Below, piece by piece: positions 54,666-63,716 of a DNA stretch of 64,000 bases. The notes below the pieces were generated by a model. That model did not search any database, was not told the DNA's origin, and saw only the letters and a program-made list of their open reading frames with translations. The position numbers and the translations under genes are program-made. The number at the start of each line of letters is the position of its first letter. Within the stretch, counting starts at the first letter, position 1. The stretch lies in contig JBGAGG010000007.1 in NCBI GenBank assembly GCA_044226845.1, positions 62,001 to 126,000 of the forward strand, read 5' to 3'. The stretch comes from JAFDZO01 sp044226845. Lineage in GTDB: Bacteria; Bacteroidota; Ignavibacteria; Tepidaquicellales; Tepidaquicellaceae.

Positions 54666-55523
54666 ATGAAAACAATCAGAATAGTTAAATCAATAGCAGT
54701 ATTGATGTTAATGTTCGTAACAACTTTTTTATCGGTAACGTTTGATATTCAGGCTCAGGAAAAAGCTAACGGAAATATTACACCGAAGGTATACAGCAGA
54801 CCAGTTGATAATAATGCAAGATATTTATCCCAGTCAACACCGGGGCAAATGGTACCTGGAAAGGTTTACGGAGTTTCAGTAACAATGAAGAACTCAGGTA
54901 CTAAAGTATGGCAGAAAGGAAGTTATTCCTTGAAGCTTATGAATGTAACTGAATCCTTAGAAAGAACATGGGCAGTAAGCAATGTTGATATTAACTCAAA
55001 TGTAAATCCGGGTGAAGATGTTGTATTTAATTTCGCCTTAACTGCACCTATGGTTGAAGGTGATTACAATATTCAGTGGCAGATGGCAGAAGGTAATGCA
55101 TTCTTCGGTGAGCCTTCAGCAAATATTCCTGTTAATGTAACTGGCAATACACCTGTAAAGACAGATTCTGACATGATAGAAAACAATGCAGGATTTGTAC
55201 ATCAGAATGTACCGAGTGAAATGGATACAAAACAAACTTATGATGTACTTGTAATAATGAAGAATAACGGAACGACAACCTGGAAAACAGGTGAGTTCAA
55301 GTTAAAGGTTACAACTAAAGGCGGAGATAACACAGTTGTTGCTCCGTGGGAAGTTGCTAATGTAGAGCTTTCAAGTGATGTTTATGCTAACTCAGAAGTG
55401 ACATTTAATTTTAAAGTTACCGCTCCTGAAAACGACGGCAATTATAATTTTCAGTGTCAGATGGTAAAAAGCGGAGTATACTTCGGTGAGCCTTCGACAA
55501 ATGTTATTGTAAAAGTAGACTAA
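54666..55523 (+). CDS. Secreted protein with two NBR1-like Ig domains
   Basis: A 285-residue protein with a signal peptide (IAVLMLMFVTTFLSVTFDIQAQ). Two tandem copies of an NBR1/IG_NBR1-type domain follow: about 48-155 (MVPGKVYGVSVTMKNSGTKVWQKGSYSLKLM ... GDYNIQWQMAEGNAFFGEPSANIPVNV) and about 170-283 (YDVLVIMKNNGTTTWKTGEFKLKV ... GNYNFQCQMVKSGVYFGEPSTNVIVKV). In both, the conserved Trp of the NSGT-x-x-W motif is present. Such domains serve as binding modules. There is no T9SS tail, so it is likely periplasmic. A terminator follows. Confidence 0.8.
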   Translation: MKTIRIVKSIAVLMLMFVTTFLSVTFDIQAQEKANGNITPKVYSRPVDNNARYLSQSTPGQMVPGKVYGVSVTMKNSGTKVWQKGSYSLKLMNVTESLERTWAVSNVDINSNVNPGEDVVFNFALTAPMVEGDYNIQWQMAEGNAFFGEPSANIPVNVTGNTPVKTDSDMIENNAGFVHQNVPSEMDTKQTYDVLVIMKNNGTTTWKTGEFKLKVTTKGGDNTVVAPWEVANVELSSDVYANSEVTFNFKVTAPENDGNYNFQCQMVKSGVYFGEPSTNVIVKVD

Positions 55524-55564
55524 GATTATTTAAATATAAGTAAATAAAAGTGGGGTTTCATAAG

Positions 55565-55602
55565 CTCTTGTATCTGAAATTTTGAGGTACAAGAGTTTTT
55601 TA
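55565..55602 (+). terminator. Rho-independent terminator
   Basis: CTCTTGTA (55565-55572) pairs with TACAAGAG (55588-55595), followed by TTTTTTA. It is 42 nt after the NBR1-like gene. Confidence 0.8.
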
Positions 55603-55642
55603 TTTACTTTAACTTTTTAACATTTGATTGGCTTACTTGGAA

Positions 55643-55867
55643 TTAATACTTAAACAGCCCGTGGTCATTTACAACCATTGTCATACGTTTGCTTGAGGCT
55701 TCTGCATGATATAATTCATTGCATTTCGGGCAGAGTTCAATATCAGTAGGGAAGTGTATGGTTACCAGCATCTTGGCATTTTTTTCTGTCGGGAAATCTG
55801 TGCATTCTTTTTTCCAGTGCCATAAAGAATCTTTACTTTGTACAAAAGGACTTAAATGATGTTTCAT
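55643..55867 (-). CDS. Small protein with a single CxxC
   Basis: A 74-residue protein starting MKHHLSPFVQSKDSLWHWKKEC, with LCPKCNELYHAEASSKRM near the C-terminus. The lone CPKC suggests half of a zinc ribbon or a redox-active pair; another Cys lies at about residue 21. An in-frame ATG further upstream (55948) would add 27 residues that look like translated spacer. Its start is about 190 bp from the divergent IscR-type palindrome of the neighbouring isc cluster. No family is recognised. Confidence 0.5.
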   Translation of the reverse strand: MKHHLSPFVQSKDSLWHWKKECTDFPTEKNAKMLVTIHFPTDIELCPKCNELYHAEASSKRMTMVVNDHGLFKY

Positions 55868-56083
55868 AATTTTTAAATTTAATAATGTTTGAATTTGATA
55901 ATACATTTTACAATCCTTATGCCAATAAGTAAGTAAAAAAAACTCCAATTATAGACTAATTATAATTCCAAGTATGACAGATAAGACAACTTTATTATTT
56001 AAATGACATACTTTTCTAAGTAGTTTGATTTTTTTTTATTTGAGTTTAAGAATATTTTCTCCCTTTTTTTTCTCATTAAATAA

Positions 56084-56096
56084 GACTAATTTAGTC
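56084..56096. promoter_or_regulatory. IscR type-1-like operator
   Basis: GACTAATTTAGTC is a perfect inverted repeat (GACTAA/TTAGTC around one base). It matches the core GACTRWWWYAGTC of the type-1 site bound by [2Fe-2S]-IscR in enterobacteria. It lies 37 bp before the iscR-like gene, where an autoregulatory site is expected. Binding is inferred. Confidence 0.6.
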
Positions 56097-56133
56097 CTAC
56101 ATAACAAACGACTAAGCAAAAGACATAGAATAA

Positions 56134-56538
56134 GTGATAAAACTTTCGAAAAAGATGGAATATGCCTTGATGGCTCTGAAGCATTTTGCTGCAGCAGATA
56201 ACGGAATTGTTACCGCTAAGGAAATATCCGAAAGGTACAAAATTCCTTATGAGCTGCTATCGAAAATTCTCCAGAAACTGAAACGTGATAACGTGCTTAC
56301 ATCAATTCAGGGAACTAAAGGCGGCTATCAGCTGAATAAAAAACCCGAAGAGATTGATATTCATTTTTTGATGAACGCAATCGATGGCGATGTAGGTCTC
56401 ACTGAATGCCAGTGCAATCACAACGAGGGCGGCAAATGTACACTGAACGACAATTGCACTATAAAAGAGCCTGTATCTCAGATGCAAAGAGAGATAGAAG
56501 AGCTTTTTAAAAGAAAAACAATTTTAGATTTCGTTTAG
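56134..56538 (+). CDS. iscR: Rrf2-family iron-sulfur regulator, IscR-like
   Basis: A 134-residue Rrf2 winged-helix regulator. GTG 56134 gives the usual short N-terminus (MIKLSKKMEYALMALKHFA). The wing reads SIQGTKGGYQL. Three cysteines in ECQCNHNEGGKCTLNDNC (about 91-108) are placed as in cluster-binding IscR, with one extra Cys. It heads an isc cluster and has an IscR type-1-like palindrome upstream, so it probably senses cluster status and represses the operon. It could also be called SufR-like. The isc context favours IscR. Confidence 0.82.
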   Translation: MIKLSKKMEYALMALKHFAAADNGIVTAKEISERYKIPYELLSKILQKLKRDNVLTSIQGTKGGYQLNKKPEEIDIHFLMNAIDGDVGLTECQCNHNEGGKCTLNDNCTIKEPVSQMQREIEELFKRKTILDFV

Positions 56539-56587
56539 AATTTACGAATAAGATTTTAAAAAATAAAAACAACAGGAGAAAATTTAA

Positions 56588-57802
56588 ATGAATTTCCCGA
56601 TTTACATGGACCACAATGCTACTACTCCGATGGATCCCAGAGTTTTAGAAGCGATGATGCCTTACTTCACAAAAGTATATGGTAATGCTGCAAGCAGAAG
56701 CCATCAATATGGATGGGAAGCTGAAGAAGCTGTTGAAAAGGCAAGACAACAAATAGCTGACTTAATCGGCTGCACAACAAAAGAAATCGTTTTCACAAGC
56801 GGCGCAACTGAATCAGACAACCTTGCTTTAATGGGCATTGCTGAAATGTATGCATCAAAAGGAAATCATATAATTACTCTTCCTACAGAACACAAAGCAA
56901 TTATCGATACATGCAAATATCTTGAGAGACACGGAAAAGAAGTTACATATTTAAGCGTTGATGAATTCGGAATGGTTGACCTCGATGCTTTGAGAAATGC
57001 GATAAAAGATACAACGATATTAGTTTCTATAATGATGGCTAACAATGAGATCGGAACGATTCAGCCCGTTGCTGAAATCGGAAAAATCTGCAGAGAGAAA
57101 GGTGTTATTTTCCACACTGACGCTACTCAGGGTGTTGGTAAAATTCCTGTAGATGTTAATGCAATGAACATTGATTTAATGAGCTTCACAGCTCATAAAA
57201 TGTACGGACCTAAAGGTGTTGGTGCATTATATGTAAGAAAGAAAAGCCCTAGAGTAAAACTCTCCGAGCAAATGCACGGCGGCGGACATGAAAGAGGAAT
57301 GAGAAGCGGAACATTGAACGTTCCCGGTATTGTGGGATTTGGAAAAGCTTGCGAGATTTGCAAAGAAGAAATGGAATCAGAATCAAAACGTTTAACATAT
57401 TTAAGAGATAAGATGATCAACACTTTCTTAGAGAGAGTTGAATACAGCTACCTTAACGGGCATCCTACACAAAGACTTCCGCACAATGTAAACGTCAGCT
57501 TTGAATACGTTGAAGGTGAAGGTCTTATGATGGGTATAAAAGATTTAGCTGTATCATCAGGAAGCGCCTGTACCTCGGCAACTTTGGAACCATCATATGT
57601 GTTAAAAGCATTAGGAAGAGGTGACGAGCTTGCTCACTCATCTATAAGATACGGACTCGGAAGATTTACAACTGAGGAAGAAGTTGATTTTGCAATCGAG
57701 CAGACCATTGAAACAGTAAATCACTTAAGAGAGCTTTCACCGTTATGGGAAATGTTCAAAGAAGGTATTGATCTGAAATCAGTTCAATGGGCAGCACATT
57801 AA
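56588..57802 (+). CDS. iscS: Cysteine desulfurase IscS
   Basis: A 404-residue PLP enzyme that converts cysteine to alanine and passes persulfide sulfur to IscU. It has the N-terminal MDHNATTPMDPRV, TSGATESDNLA, HTDATQGVGKIPVDV, the PLP lysine in SFTAHKMYGPKGVGALY (about 205), and the persulfide-carrying loop Cys in SSGSACTSATLEPSYVL (about 330). The length and loop are those of group I (IscS/NifS) enzymes. An AGGAG lies before the start. The gap after iscR is 49 bp and iscU follows, so this is one operon. Confidence 0.95.
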   Translation: MNFPIYMDHNATTPMDPRVLEAMMPYFTKVYGNAASRSHQYGWEAEEAVEKARQQIADLIGCTTKEIVFTSGATESDNLALMGIAEMYASKGNHIITLPTEHKAIIDTCKYLERHGKEVTYLSVDEFGMVDLDALRNAIKDTTILVSIMMANNEIGTIQPVAEIGKICREKGVIFHTDATQGVGKIPVDVNAMNIDLMSFTAHKMYGPKGVGALYVRKKSPRVKLSEQMHGGGHERGMRSGTLNVPGIVGFGKACEICKEEMESESKRLTYLRDKMINTFLERVEYSYLNGHPTQRLPHNVNVSFEYVEGEGLMMGIKDLAVSSGSACTSATLEPSYVLKALGRGDELAHSSIRYGLGRFTTEEEVDFAIEQTIETVNHLRELSPLWEMFKEGIDLKSVQWAAH

Positions 57803-57861
57803 TTTTTAACAAAAATAAAATTTTAAAATAATAGTAATACTAAATTAGGAGATTTAAAAAA

Positions 57862-58272
57862 ATGGCTTATTCAGATAAAGTAGTTGACCATTACAGCAAT
57901 CCGAGAAACGTCGGAAGCTTTGATAAGAACGACCCTTCAGTCGGTACCGGTTTAGTCGGCGCTCCTGAGTGCGGTGACGTTATGAAATTACAGATCAAAG
58001 TTAACGAAGCAGGAATTGTTGAAGATGCAAAATTCAAAACATACGGATGCGGAAGCGCTATTGCATCATCATCACTTGCAACGGAATGGCTTAAAGGTAA
58101 AACACTTGACGAAGCTTACAATATCAAGAATACTGAGATTGTTGCTGAGTTAAATCTTCCGCCTGTAAAGATTCACTGTTCCGTATTGGCAGAAGATGCT
58201 ATTAAAATGGCAATCGAAGATTATAAAAAGAAAAAAGATGTTCCTGCTGAAAAAGAAGCAGCAACTGCTTAA
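57862..58272 (+). CDS. iscU: Iron-sulfur scaffold IscU
   Basis: A 136-residue scaffold on which [2Fe-2S] clusters form. The three conserved cysteines are in GAPECGDVMKL, TYGCGSAIASSS and IHCSVLAEDAI, and the conserved Asp follows the first Cys. The LPPVKIHCS motif, recognised by HscA in known systems, is present. There is a short charged tail (YKKKKDVPAEKEAATA). It has a strong TTAGGAG ribosome site. Sits between iscS and iscA. Confidence 0.95.
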   Translation: MAYSDKVVDHYSNPRNVGSFDKNDPSVGTGLVGAPECGDVMKLQIKVNEAGIVEDAKFKTYGCGSAIASSSLATEWLKGKTLDEAYNIKNTEIVAELNLPPVKIHCSVLAEDAIKMAIEDYKKKKDVPAEKEAATA

Positions 58273-58324
58273 TTCTATTTATTAAATTAGTACAAAAAAA
58301 TTAAAATTAAAATAATTTTTAACA

Positions 58325-58702
58325 ATGGCAGAAACGATAGAAGTAAAACCCGAATTTATTCCAGGGGTCAGTGAAGAGATTAATATTACAGATAAAGCGA
58401 TAGCTGAAGTAAAAAAGATAATGGAAGAAAACAGCATTCCCGGCGAATACGGCTTAAGAGTCGGTATAAAAGGCGGCGGCTGTTCAGGACTAACCTATAC
58501 TTTGGGATTTGACGGAGAAGAGCGACCCGGTGATAATATAATCGAGAAAGACGGAGTAAAAGTTTATATTGATATGAAGAGTAATCTGTACCTTTCCGGA
58601 ACAGAACTTGATTTCACAGACGGTTTGAACGGCAGAGGATTTGTGTTTAACAATCCTAATGCAAAGAGAACCTGCGGATGCGGAAGCTCCTTCGGCGTAT
58701 AA
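58325..58702 (+). CDS. iscA: A-type iron-sulfur carrier IscA/ErpA-like
   Basis: A 125-residue HesB/IscA-family protein with the three cysteines of A-type carriers: one in GIKGGGCSGLTY (about 57) and two in the C-terminal CGCGSSF. It carries iron or preformed clusters from IscU to targets. An N-terminal extension of about 15 residues is present. It is the last gene before a terminator and a repeat cluster that interrupt the isc gene order. Distinguishing IscA from ErpA is not possible here. Confidence 0.88.
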   Translation: MAETIEVKPEFIPGVSEEINITDKAIAEVKKIMEENSIPGEYGLRVGIKGGGCSGLTYTLGFDGEERPGDNIIEKDGVKVYIDMKSNLYLSGTELDFTDGLNGRGFVFNNPNAKRTCGCGSSFGV

Positions 58703-58735
58703 TTTTATATTCTGATTTTTAAAATATTTTTTTAG

Positions 58736-58780
58736 AACCTGATGAGACCGCCGCAGCGGATTATCAGGTTTTATATTTTA
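58736..58780 (+). terminator. Terminator after iscA
   Basis: AACCTGAT (58736-58743) pairs with ATCAGGTT (58763-58770), and a TTATATTTTA tract follows. It may partly separate iscRSUA from hscBA. Confidence 0.7.
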
Positions 58781-58793
58781 TAACGATTTTGTC

Positions 58794-58883
58794 ATTCCCG
58801 CGAATGCGGGAATCCAATAATCAAGTAATTATGTAGAGACGCAATATTTTGCGTCTCAGAATAATTTTGAGAGACACAATGTA
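58794..58883. repeat. Three adjacent palindromes between iscA and hscB
   Basis: The palindromes are ATTCCCGC/GCGGGAAT (58794-58813), GAGACGCAA/TTGCGTCTC (58836-58857) and a looser GAGAGACA/TTGTTTCTC (58870-58893). The first two are of types widely seen as REP-like intergenic repeats in bacteria. They sit inside what is otherwise the isc operon. Confidence 0.65.
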
Positions 58884-58904
58884 TTGTTTCTCTACTTTAT
58901 TAAA

Positions 58905-59483
58905 ATGATTGATTATTTCCAGGTTTTAGGAATACCAAAAAGACTTACAATAGATACAGCAGGGCTTGAAAAAATTTATCATGATTTAAGCAAAAAAAAT
59001 CATCCGGATTTTTTTCTAAATCAGGGCGAAGATAAATATTTGGATGCTCTTGAAACCTCTTCTCAGATAAATCAGGGATACAAAACATTAAAGGATCCGA
59101 TTGCCAGAATTAATTATATTCTTGCTCTTGATGCTCCGCAATTACTTGCGGAAAAGGATAATTCAGTCGCTCCCGATTTATTAATGAAAGTTATGGAAAT
59201 TCAGGAAACAATTGAGAGCTATCACGATGCAGATGAAAGAGGTAAGGAGTCAATTGTTAACGAGCTTGCTGAAATTAAAAGTGATTTGAATGATGACGTT
59301 AATGATATTCTGAATGACATAAATGCATCGTTCAAAAAATATGATGAAGCTGCTGAGAAGAATGAAGATACTATTGAAACGTTAATGAAAATGAAAACAC
59401 TTTTACACAAAAGAAATTATATTAATACTTTAATACATACAATCGATGCCGAAGTTTTTGGCGGCGAAAAAATCAAACATTAA
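58905..59483 (+). CDS. hscB: Co-chaperone HscB
   Basis: A protein of about 192 residues. The N-terminal J domain (IDYFQVLGIPKRLTIDTAGLEKIYHDLSKKNHPDFF) has the essential HPD, and the C-terminal three-helix domain (about 90-190) binds IscU. It stimulates HscA ATPase. I choose ATG 58905 (MIDYFQVLG); an in-frame TTG at 58884 lies in repeat DNA. It is 6 bp upstream of hscA, so the pair is translated together. It lacks the N-terminal zinc-binding tetracysteine of eukaryotic HSCB. Confidence 0.9.
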   Translation: MIDYFQVLGIPKRLTIDTAGLEKIYHDLSKKNHPDFFLNQGEDKYLDALETSSQINQGYKTLKDPIARINYILALDAPQLLAEKDNSVAPDLLMKVMEIQETIESYHDADERGKESIVNELAEIKSDLNDDVNDILNDINASFKKYDEAAEKNEDTIETLMKMKTLLHKRNYINTLIHTIDAEVFGGEKIKH

Positions 59484-59489
59484 AAAGTT

Positions 59490-61352
59490 TTGCTGCAGAT
59501 AGAAATACCAAAAGAGCTCAAGAAAAAAAATGATATAATCGTAGGGATTGACCTAGGCACGACTAACTCGCTTATTGCATACGTTAAAGACGGAACTCCG
59601 AAAATTATTGCTAACGAAGGCGAGGATAAACTTGTCCCTTCTGTAATTTATATCGATAACGTTAAAAATATTTTAATTGGAAGTGAAGCTAAGAAGCATT
59701 TAATTACCGATACAGATAAAACTATTTATTCCGTTAAAAGGTTAATGGGAAAATCCTATGAAGATATTCAGGGAGATTCGCATTTAGTTTCATATAATAT
59801 CAGCGAGAAAGCAAAAGAAGGTCTTGTACGATTAACACTGGCGGAAAAAGATTATAGTCCTATAGAATTATCATCATTCATTTTAGCAGAATTAAAAGAA
59901 CGTGCTGAGAAGTTCTTCGGTCACGATATAAAAAAGTGTGTTATAACTGTACCTGCATATTTCAATGATGCTCAGAGGCAGGCAACAAAAGATGCAGGTA
60001 AAATTGCAGGACTTGATGTACTTCGTATTATAAACGAGCCAACTGCCGCAGCTTTAGCTTATGGCTTAGATAAGAATGTAAGCGGCTCGGCTGAAAAAAT
60101 AATTGCAGTATATGATTTAGGCGGTGGAACTTTTGATATTTCGATTTTAAAATTGAAAGACGGAATATTTGAAGTTCTTGCCACGCACGGCGATACATAT
60201 TTAGGCGGTGATGATTTTGATAAGGCTCTTATGGATTATTTTATAAAAGATATTAATGTTAAGTTATCCAAACAGGATTTAAGCAAGCTTCGTGAAATCG
60301 CAGAAAATACGAAAAAGAAATTAACTGATGTAAACGAAGTTGAAATTAATACAGAGCTTCCTGAGTCAAAAATTAAAGTAAATAAAAAAATTACTCTGGA
60401 TATTTTTGAATCGCTTATAAAGCCTATTGTCGATAAAACTGAAATCGCCTGCAAGGCAGCTATAAAAGATTCTAAAGTTGATTTACAAAATATTGATACA
60501 GTTGTAATGGTCGGCGGCTCTACTAGAGTTCCGCTTGTTATAAAAACTGTAGAACAGATTTTTGGCAAGAAGCCGTTCAATAATATTGACCCCGATGATG
60601 TAGTTGCGCTAGGTGCAGCAGTCCAGGCAGATATTTTAGCAGGGAACAGAAAAGATATTTTGTTATTGGATGTAAATCCGCTTTCACTTGGTATTGAAAC
60701 AATCGGCGGAGTAATGAGCGTACTCATTCCGCGCAACACAACTATTCCGACTCAGCAAAAGGAAACGTACACAACCTTTATGGATAACCAGACGGGAGTT
60801 GTTGTAAATGTTTTTCAGGGAGAGAGGGAATTTGTAAAAGATAATCGTTCTCTTGCTCAGTTTATTTTAAAAGGAATCGTTCCTCAGCCCGCAGGAATGC
60901 CAAAGATAGAAGTCAGCTTTATAATTGATACTGACGGAATTTTAAGAGTAAGAGCAAAAGATCTGAAGACGCAAAAAGAACAGGAGATTGAAGTAAAGCC
61001 ATCCTACGGATTAACAGATAACGAAGTTGAAGAAATGATTGTTGAAGGGTTGAAGAATGCCCGCTCTGACATGAAGGAAAGAACTTTCATTGAAACGAAG
61101 ACAGATGCAGAAAGATTGATACATGCAGTAGAGAAAGTACTTGAAACCAGAAAAGAATCTATTACCAAAGAAGAGAATGAAATGATAGTTTCAATGTTAA
61201 CTGAATTGAAGGCTGCCATCGATTCAAAGAATACTGAAATGATAAAGCAGTTACAGGATAAACTTGATCAGGAAACTACTCCACTGGCTCAGAGAATTAT
61301 GGATGACTCCATAAATAATGCTCTTAAAGATAAATCTTTAATGGAGCTGTAA
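59490..61352 (+). CDS. hscA: Hsp70-class chaperone HscA
   Basis: A 620-residue Hsp70. The ATPase domain has GIDLGTTNSLIAYV (about 20), NEPTAAALAYGL, YDLGGGTFDISIL and VGGSTRVPLV. A linker leads to the beta-sandwich substrate domain (about 395-510; DVNPLSLGIETIGGVM, VFQGEREFVKDNRSL) and a C-terminal helical lid. It works with HscB to release clusters from IscU. The start is TTG 59490, 6 bp after hscB. A DnaK paralogue is possible, but the hscB neighbour decides the call. Confidence 0.92.
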   Translation: MLQIEIPKELKKKNDIIVGIDLGTTNSLIAYVKDGTPKIIANEGEDKLVPSVIYIDNVKNILIGSEAKKHLITDTDKTIYSVKRLMGKSYEDIQGDSHLVSYNISEKAKEGLVRLTLAEKDYSPIELSSFILAELKERAEKFFGHDIKKCVITVPAYFNDAQRQATKDAGKIAGLDVLRIINEPTAAALAYGLDKNVSGSAEKIIAVYDLGGGTFDISILKLKDGIFEVLATHGDTYLGGDDFDKALMDYFIKDINVKLSKQDLSKLREIAENTKKKLTDVNEVEINTELPESKIKVNKKITLDIFESLIKPIVDKTEIACKAAIKDSKVDLQNIDTVVMVGGSTRVPLVIKTVEQIFGKKPFNNIDPDDVVALGAAVQADILAGNRKDILLLDVNPLSLGIETIGGVMSVLIPRNTTIPTQQKETYTTFMDNQTGVVVNVFQGEREFVKDNRSLAQFILKGIVPQPAGMPKIEVSFIIDTDGILRVRAKDLKTQKEQEIEVKPSYGLTDNEVEEMIVEGLKNARSDMKERTFIETKTDAERLIHAVEKVLETRKESITKEENEMIVSMLTELKAAIDSKNTEMIKQLQDKLDQETTPLAQRIMDDSINNALKDKSLMEL

Positions 61353-61475
61353 GTCAAAGTTTTTATTTACTTTGCGGTGCGCTTGGGCCTGGGCGTATTA
61401 CGCAAAGGATTTTTTTAAGTTTAAAAACAATTTTTAATTAAATATATTCATTAATTCTATTAAAAGGAGAATAAA

Positions 61476-62102
61476 ATGTCATACGAATGGAAATTCAATA
61501 AAAGACCTTACTCAGATGAAGAAGCAAAAACCTTATTGAAGGATGTTATGTCGCCTGAAACAACAGACTGGCACTATAACACTCACCACAAAGGTTATGT
61601 AACCGCACTTAATAACATCGAAAAAGGTTTAGAGACAGCGGATAAAGCCGGTGCAAACGGCAACTTCAGCCAGTTCGGCGAAATGAAAAGAAGGTTTACC
61701 TGGAACCATGCAGGTACTTTAATGCATGATATCTACTGGGATAATCTTGGGGGCGATGGAAATATAGATAGCTCTCCGGAAATAAAAAAAGCTATAGAAG
61801 ACAGCTTCGGAAGCTTTGATAACTGGAAGGCAGATTTTAAAGCAGCATGTATGTCAGCTAAACTTTCCGGATGGGGAGTTCTTGTTGCAGACCAGTTATA
61901 CAGCGGAAGATTATTAAACATCACAACTGATGAACATCATTACGGAGCAATCTGGGGCGGTATTCCTCTTGTAGCTTGCGACGTTTTTGAACATGCTTAC
62001 TATCATAAAGACGGTCCAGGAAGAGCAAAGTACATCGATAATTTTATCAATGGCTTGCATTGGGGAAGAATCAATGACAGATTCAAAAAATTTGTAAAGT
62101 AA
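61476..62102 (+). CDS. sodB: Iron/manganese superoxide dismutase
   Basis: A 208-residue SOD that dismutates superoxide. The metal ligands are the His in DWHYNTHHKGYV (His 33), the His in TLMHDIYWDNLGG (about 84), and the Asp and His in CDVFEHAYY (about 167 and 171). A clear AAAAGGAG precedes the ATG. There is no signal peptide, so it is cytoplasmic. It sits between hscA and the fdx/iscX genes, linking cluster assembly with protection from superoxide. Fe versus Mn use cannot be set from sequence alone. Confidence 0.93.
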   Translation: MSYEWKFNKRPYSDEEAKTLLKDVMSPETTDWHYNTHHKGYVTALNNIEKGLETADKAGANGNFSQFGEMKRRFTWNHAGTLMHDIYWDNLGGDGNIDSSPEIKKAIEDSFGSFDNWKADFKAACMSAKLSGWGVLVADQLYSGRLLNITTDEHHYGAIWGGIPLVACDVFEHAYYHKDGPGRAKYIDNFINGLHWGRINDRFKKFVK

Positions 62103-62131
62103 TATTTTTTTTAATTTGACCACGATTAAAA

Positions 62132-62713
62132 TTGATTTCTAATATTAAAAAGTACTTCCCGGTATTAATATTAGTCTGTTTTTTTTCAGGTATGGTGTTA
62201 TTTCAATCCTGTAAAAAAGCCGATGATGTTAAGCCTCCTGTTACAAATTCAAGCAAGGATTTTCAATGGAAGGAAAAGCTAAGCGTAGCTGATATTCCCG
62301 ATATGCCTCTCAAAGGGTTTCTGAAAGGCAAGGAATTGAAAATTGATTATGTGAATTTTGAAAAATGGAGAGGCAGCGGGGATAACGTGTTTAATTTCGG
62401 AGACAAAAAGCCAAACCAGCCATGCGGATATGTTGAAAACGATAATGCTGTCCAACTGCTGAGAAAGTCAGGAGAAATTCCTAAAGGTGAATTTGTTAAA
62501 ACATCTTTTGATGCAAACATGGACGGTTATGTTGCAGATTATCACTTCACTGAAAAAGATAACATGAAAAAAATCTCTGTGCCATGGAACTGCGCTTTAT
62601 TCATAGAAGAAATGACTGATGACGTTGTAAAAGGGAAGATTGCAATTTGTTTCAAAGACGATTCAAAAAGCTGGATCGCAGGTAAGTTTGAAGCAGTCAG
62701 ATGTTCCAATTAG
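62132..62713 (+). CDS. Lipoprotein of unknown function
   Basis: A 193-residue protein starting at TTG 62132, 29 bp after sodB. The lipoprotein signal ends FSGMVLFQSC (Cys 27). The mature domain is mixed alpha/beta (KDFQWKEKLSVADIPDMPLKGFLKGKELKIDYVNFEKWRGSGDNVFNFGDKKP ... VPWNCALFIEEMTDDVVKGKIAICFKDDSKSWIAGKFEAVRC) with two further cysteines that could pair. No family is recognised. It has no T9SS tail. It may share the sodB transcript. Confidence 0.65.
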   Translation: MISNIKKYFPVLILVCFFSGMVLFQSCKKADDVKPPVTNSSKDFQWKEKLSVADIPDMPLKGFLKGKELKIDYVNFEKWRGSGDNVFNFGDKKPNQPCGYVENDNAVQLLRKSGEIPKGEFVKTSFDANMDGYVADYHFTEKDNMKKISVPWNCALFIEEMTDDVVKGKIAICFKDDSKSWIAGKFEAVRCSN

Positions 62714-62743
62714 AATTCAGAATTTATTAATTAAACCATAACA

Positions 62744-63253
62744 ATGAAAAAATTAATTTTAACTCTTTTCGCTTTTTCTCTTATTACTGCTGTGGGCTGC
62801 AAAGTTGATGTAAAGACAGGCGATGATGCTAATAATGATAAAAAAACTGAAACCGGAAAAGAGCAATCAAATTCTAATGATAATAAATCATCGGGTGAGG
62901 CTCCGAAAGATAACAGTAATTCGGGCTCAAACGATTTAGGGCTGACTTCAGGTATACCGGGCAATTATCCTTCCGACGTTCCTCAACCGAAAGACAGCAA
63001 ATGTCTTGGTTCGCTGAACAGTTCAGAAGGAACAGTTGTAACATTTGAATCGACACAAAGCGTAAAAGATATTCTTGAATATTATAAAGCTGAGATGAAA
63101 AAGAACGGCTATGAAGTAGGTGAAGGCGGAGAAGTTTTAATGAGCGATAAAGGCGGAATTGTCGGCTGGAAAAAAGGAGCAAAAGAAGTAGGATTGATGT
63201 TAGGTGTAAACGACGATAAAAAAAATACATCTATAGTAATAACTTATAAGTAA
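62744..63253 (+). CDS. Small lipoprotein with an acidic, Asn/Lys-rich linker
   Basis: A 169-residue protein with a lipoprotein signal (ILTLFAFSLITAVGC, Cys 19) and a low-complexity linker (NDKKTETGKEQSNSNDNKSS). A small domain follows from about residue 85 (VPQPKDSKCLGSLNSSEGTVVTFESTQSVKDILEYYKAEMKKNGYEV ... IVGWKKGAKEVGLMLG). The pattern of a strand, then SVKDILEYYKAEMKKNGY, then a Lys-rich strand resembles DUF-type domains found in archaeal and FCB secreted proteins. The function is unknown. Confidence 0.65.
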   Translation: MKKLILTLFAFSLITAVGCKVDVKTGDDANNDKKTETGKEQSNSNDNKSSGEAPKDNSNSGSNDLGLTSGIPGNYPSDVPQPKDSKCLGSLNSSEGTVVTFESTQSVKDILEYYKAEMKKNGYEVGEGGEVLMSDKGGIVGWKKGAKEVGLMLGVNDDKKNTSIVITYK

Positions 63254-63337
63254 TAATTCTTATTGAATAGCACAGCAATGCTGATGGTAATTGCATATGA
63301 TAATAAGAAAAGTAAATATTAATTGTCTAAATAAACT

Positions 63338-63697
63338 ATGCCAAAAGTAACATTTTTACCCGATAATAAAACATTCGAAGGCAAAGCAGGTGAATCATTG
63401 TTAGATATCGCTTTAGAAAACGATATCGATTTACAGCACAATTGCGGCGGTGTATGCGCTTGCTCCACCTGTCACGTCATTGTAAAAAAAGGAATGAAAA
63501 ACTTTGATGAAATGACGGACGAGGAAGCAGACCAGCTTGATGAAGCTGAAGGATTGACACTTGATTCACGTCTTGGCTGCCAATGCAAAATATTATTGCA
63601 GGAAGGTGAAGATATTGTTGTTGAAATTCCTATGATAAATGAGCAGATAAGATATTTCTTCCACGAAGGAAAACCAACTAATACTGTTTCTCATTAA
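63338..63697 (+). CDS. fdx: Isc-type [2Fe-2S] ferredoxin
   Basis: A 119-residue adrenodoxin/Isc-type ferredoxin with cluster cysteines in HNCGGVCACSTCHVIV (about 42, 48, 51, plus one spare) and RLGCQCKILL (about 88). The EEADQLDEAEG segment is typical for the family. It supplies electrons during cluster assembly on IscU. It is separated from hscA by sodB and two lipoprotein genes, but followed directly by iscX as in classical isc operons. Confidence 0.92.
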   Translation: MPKVTFLPDNKTFEGKAGESLLDIALENDIDLQHNCGGVCACSTCHVIVKKGMKNFDEMTDEEADQLDEAEGLTLDSRLGCQCKILLQEGEDIVVEIPMINEQIRYFFHEGKPTNTVSH

Positions 63698-63716
63698 TTT
63701 TAATTCAAGATAATTT

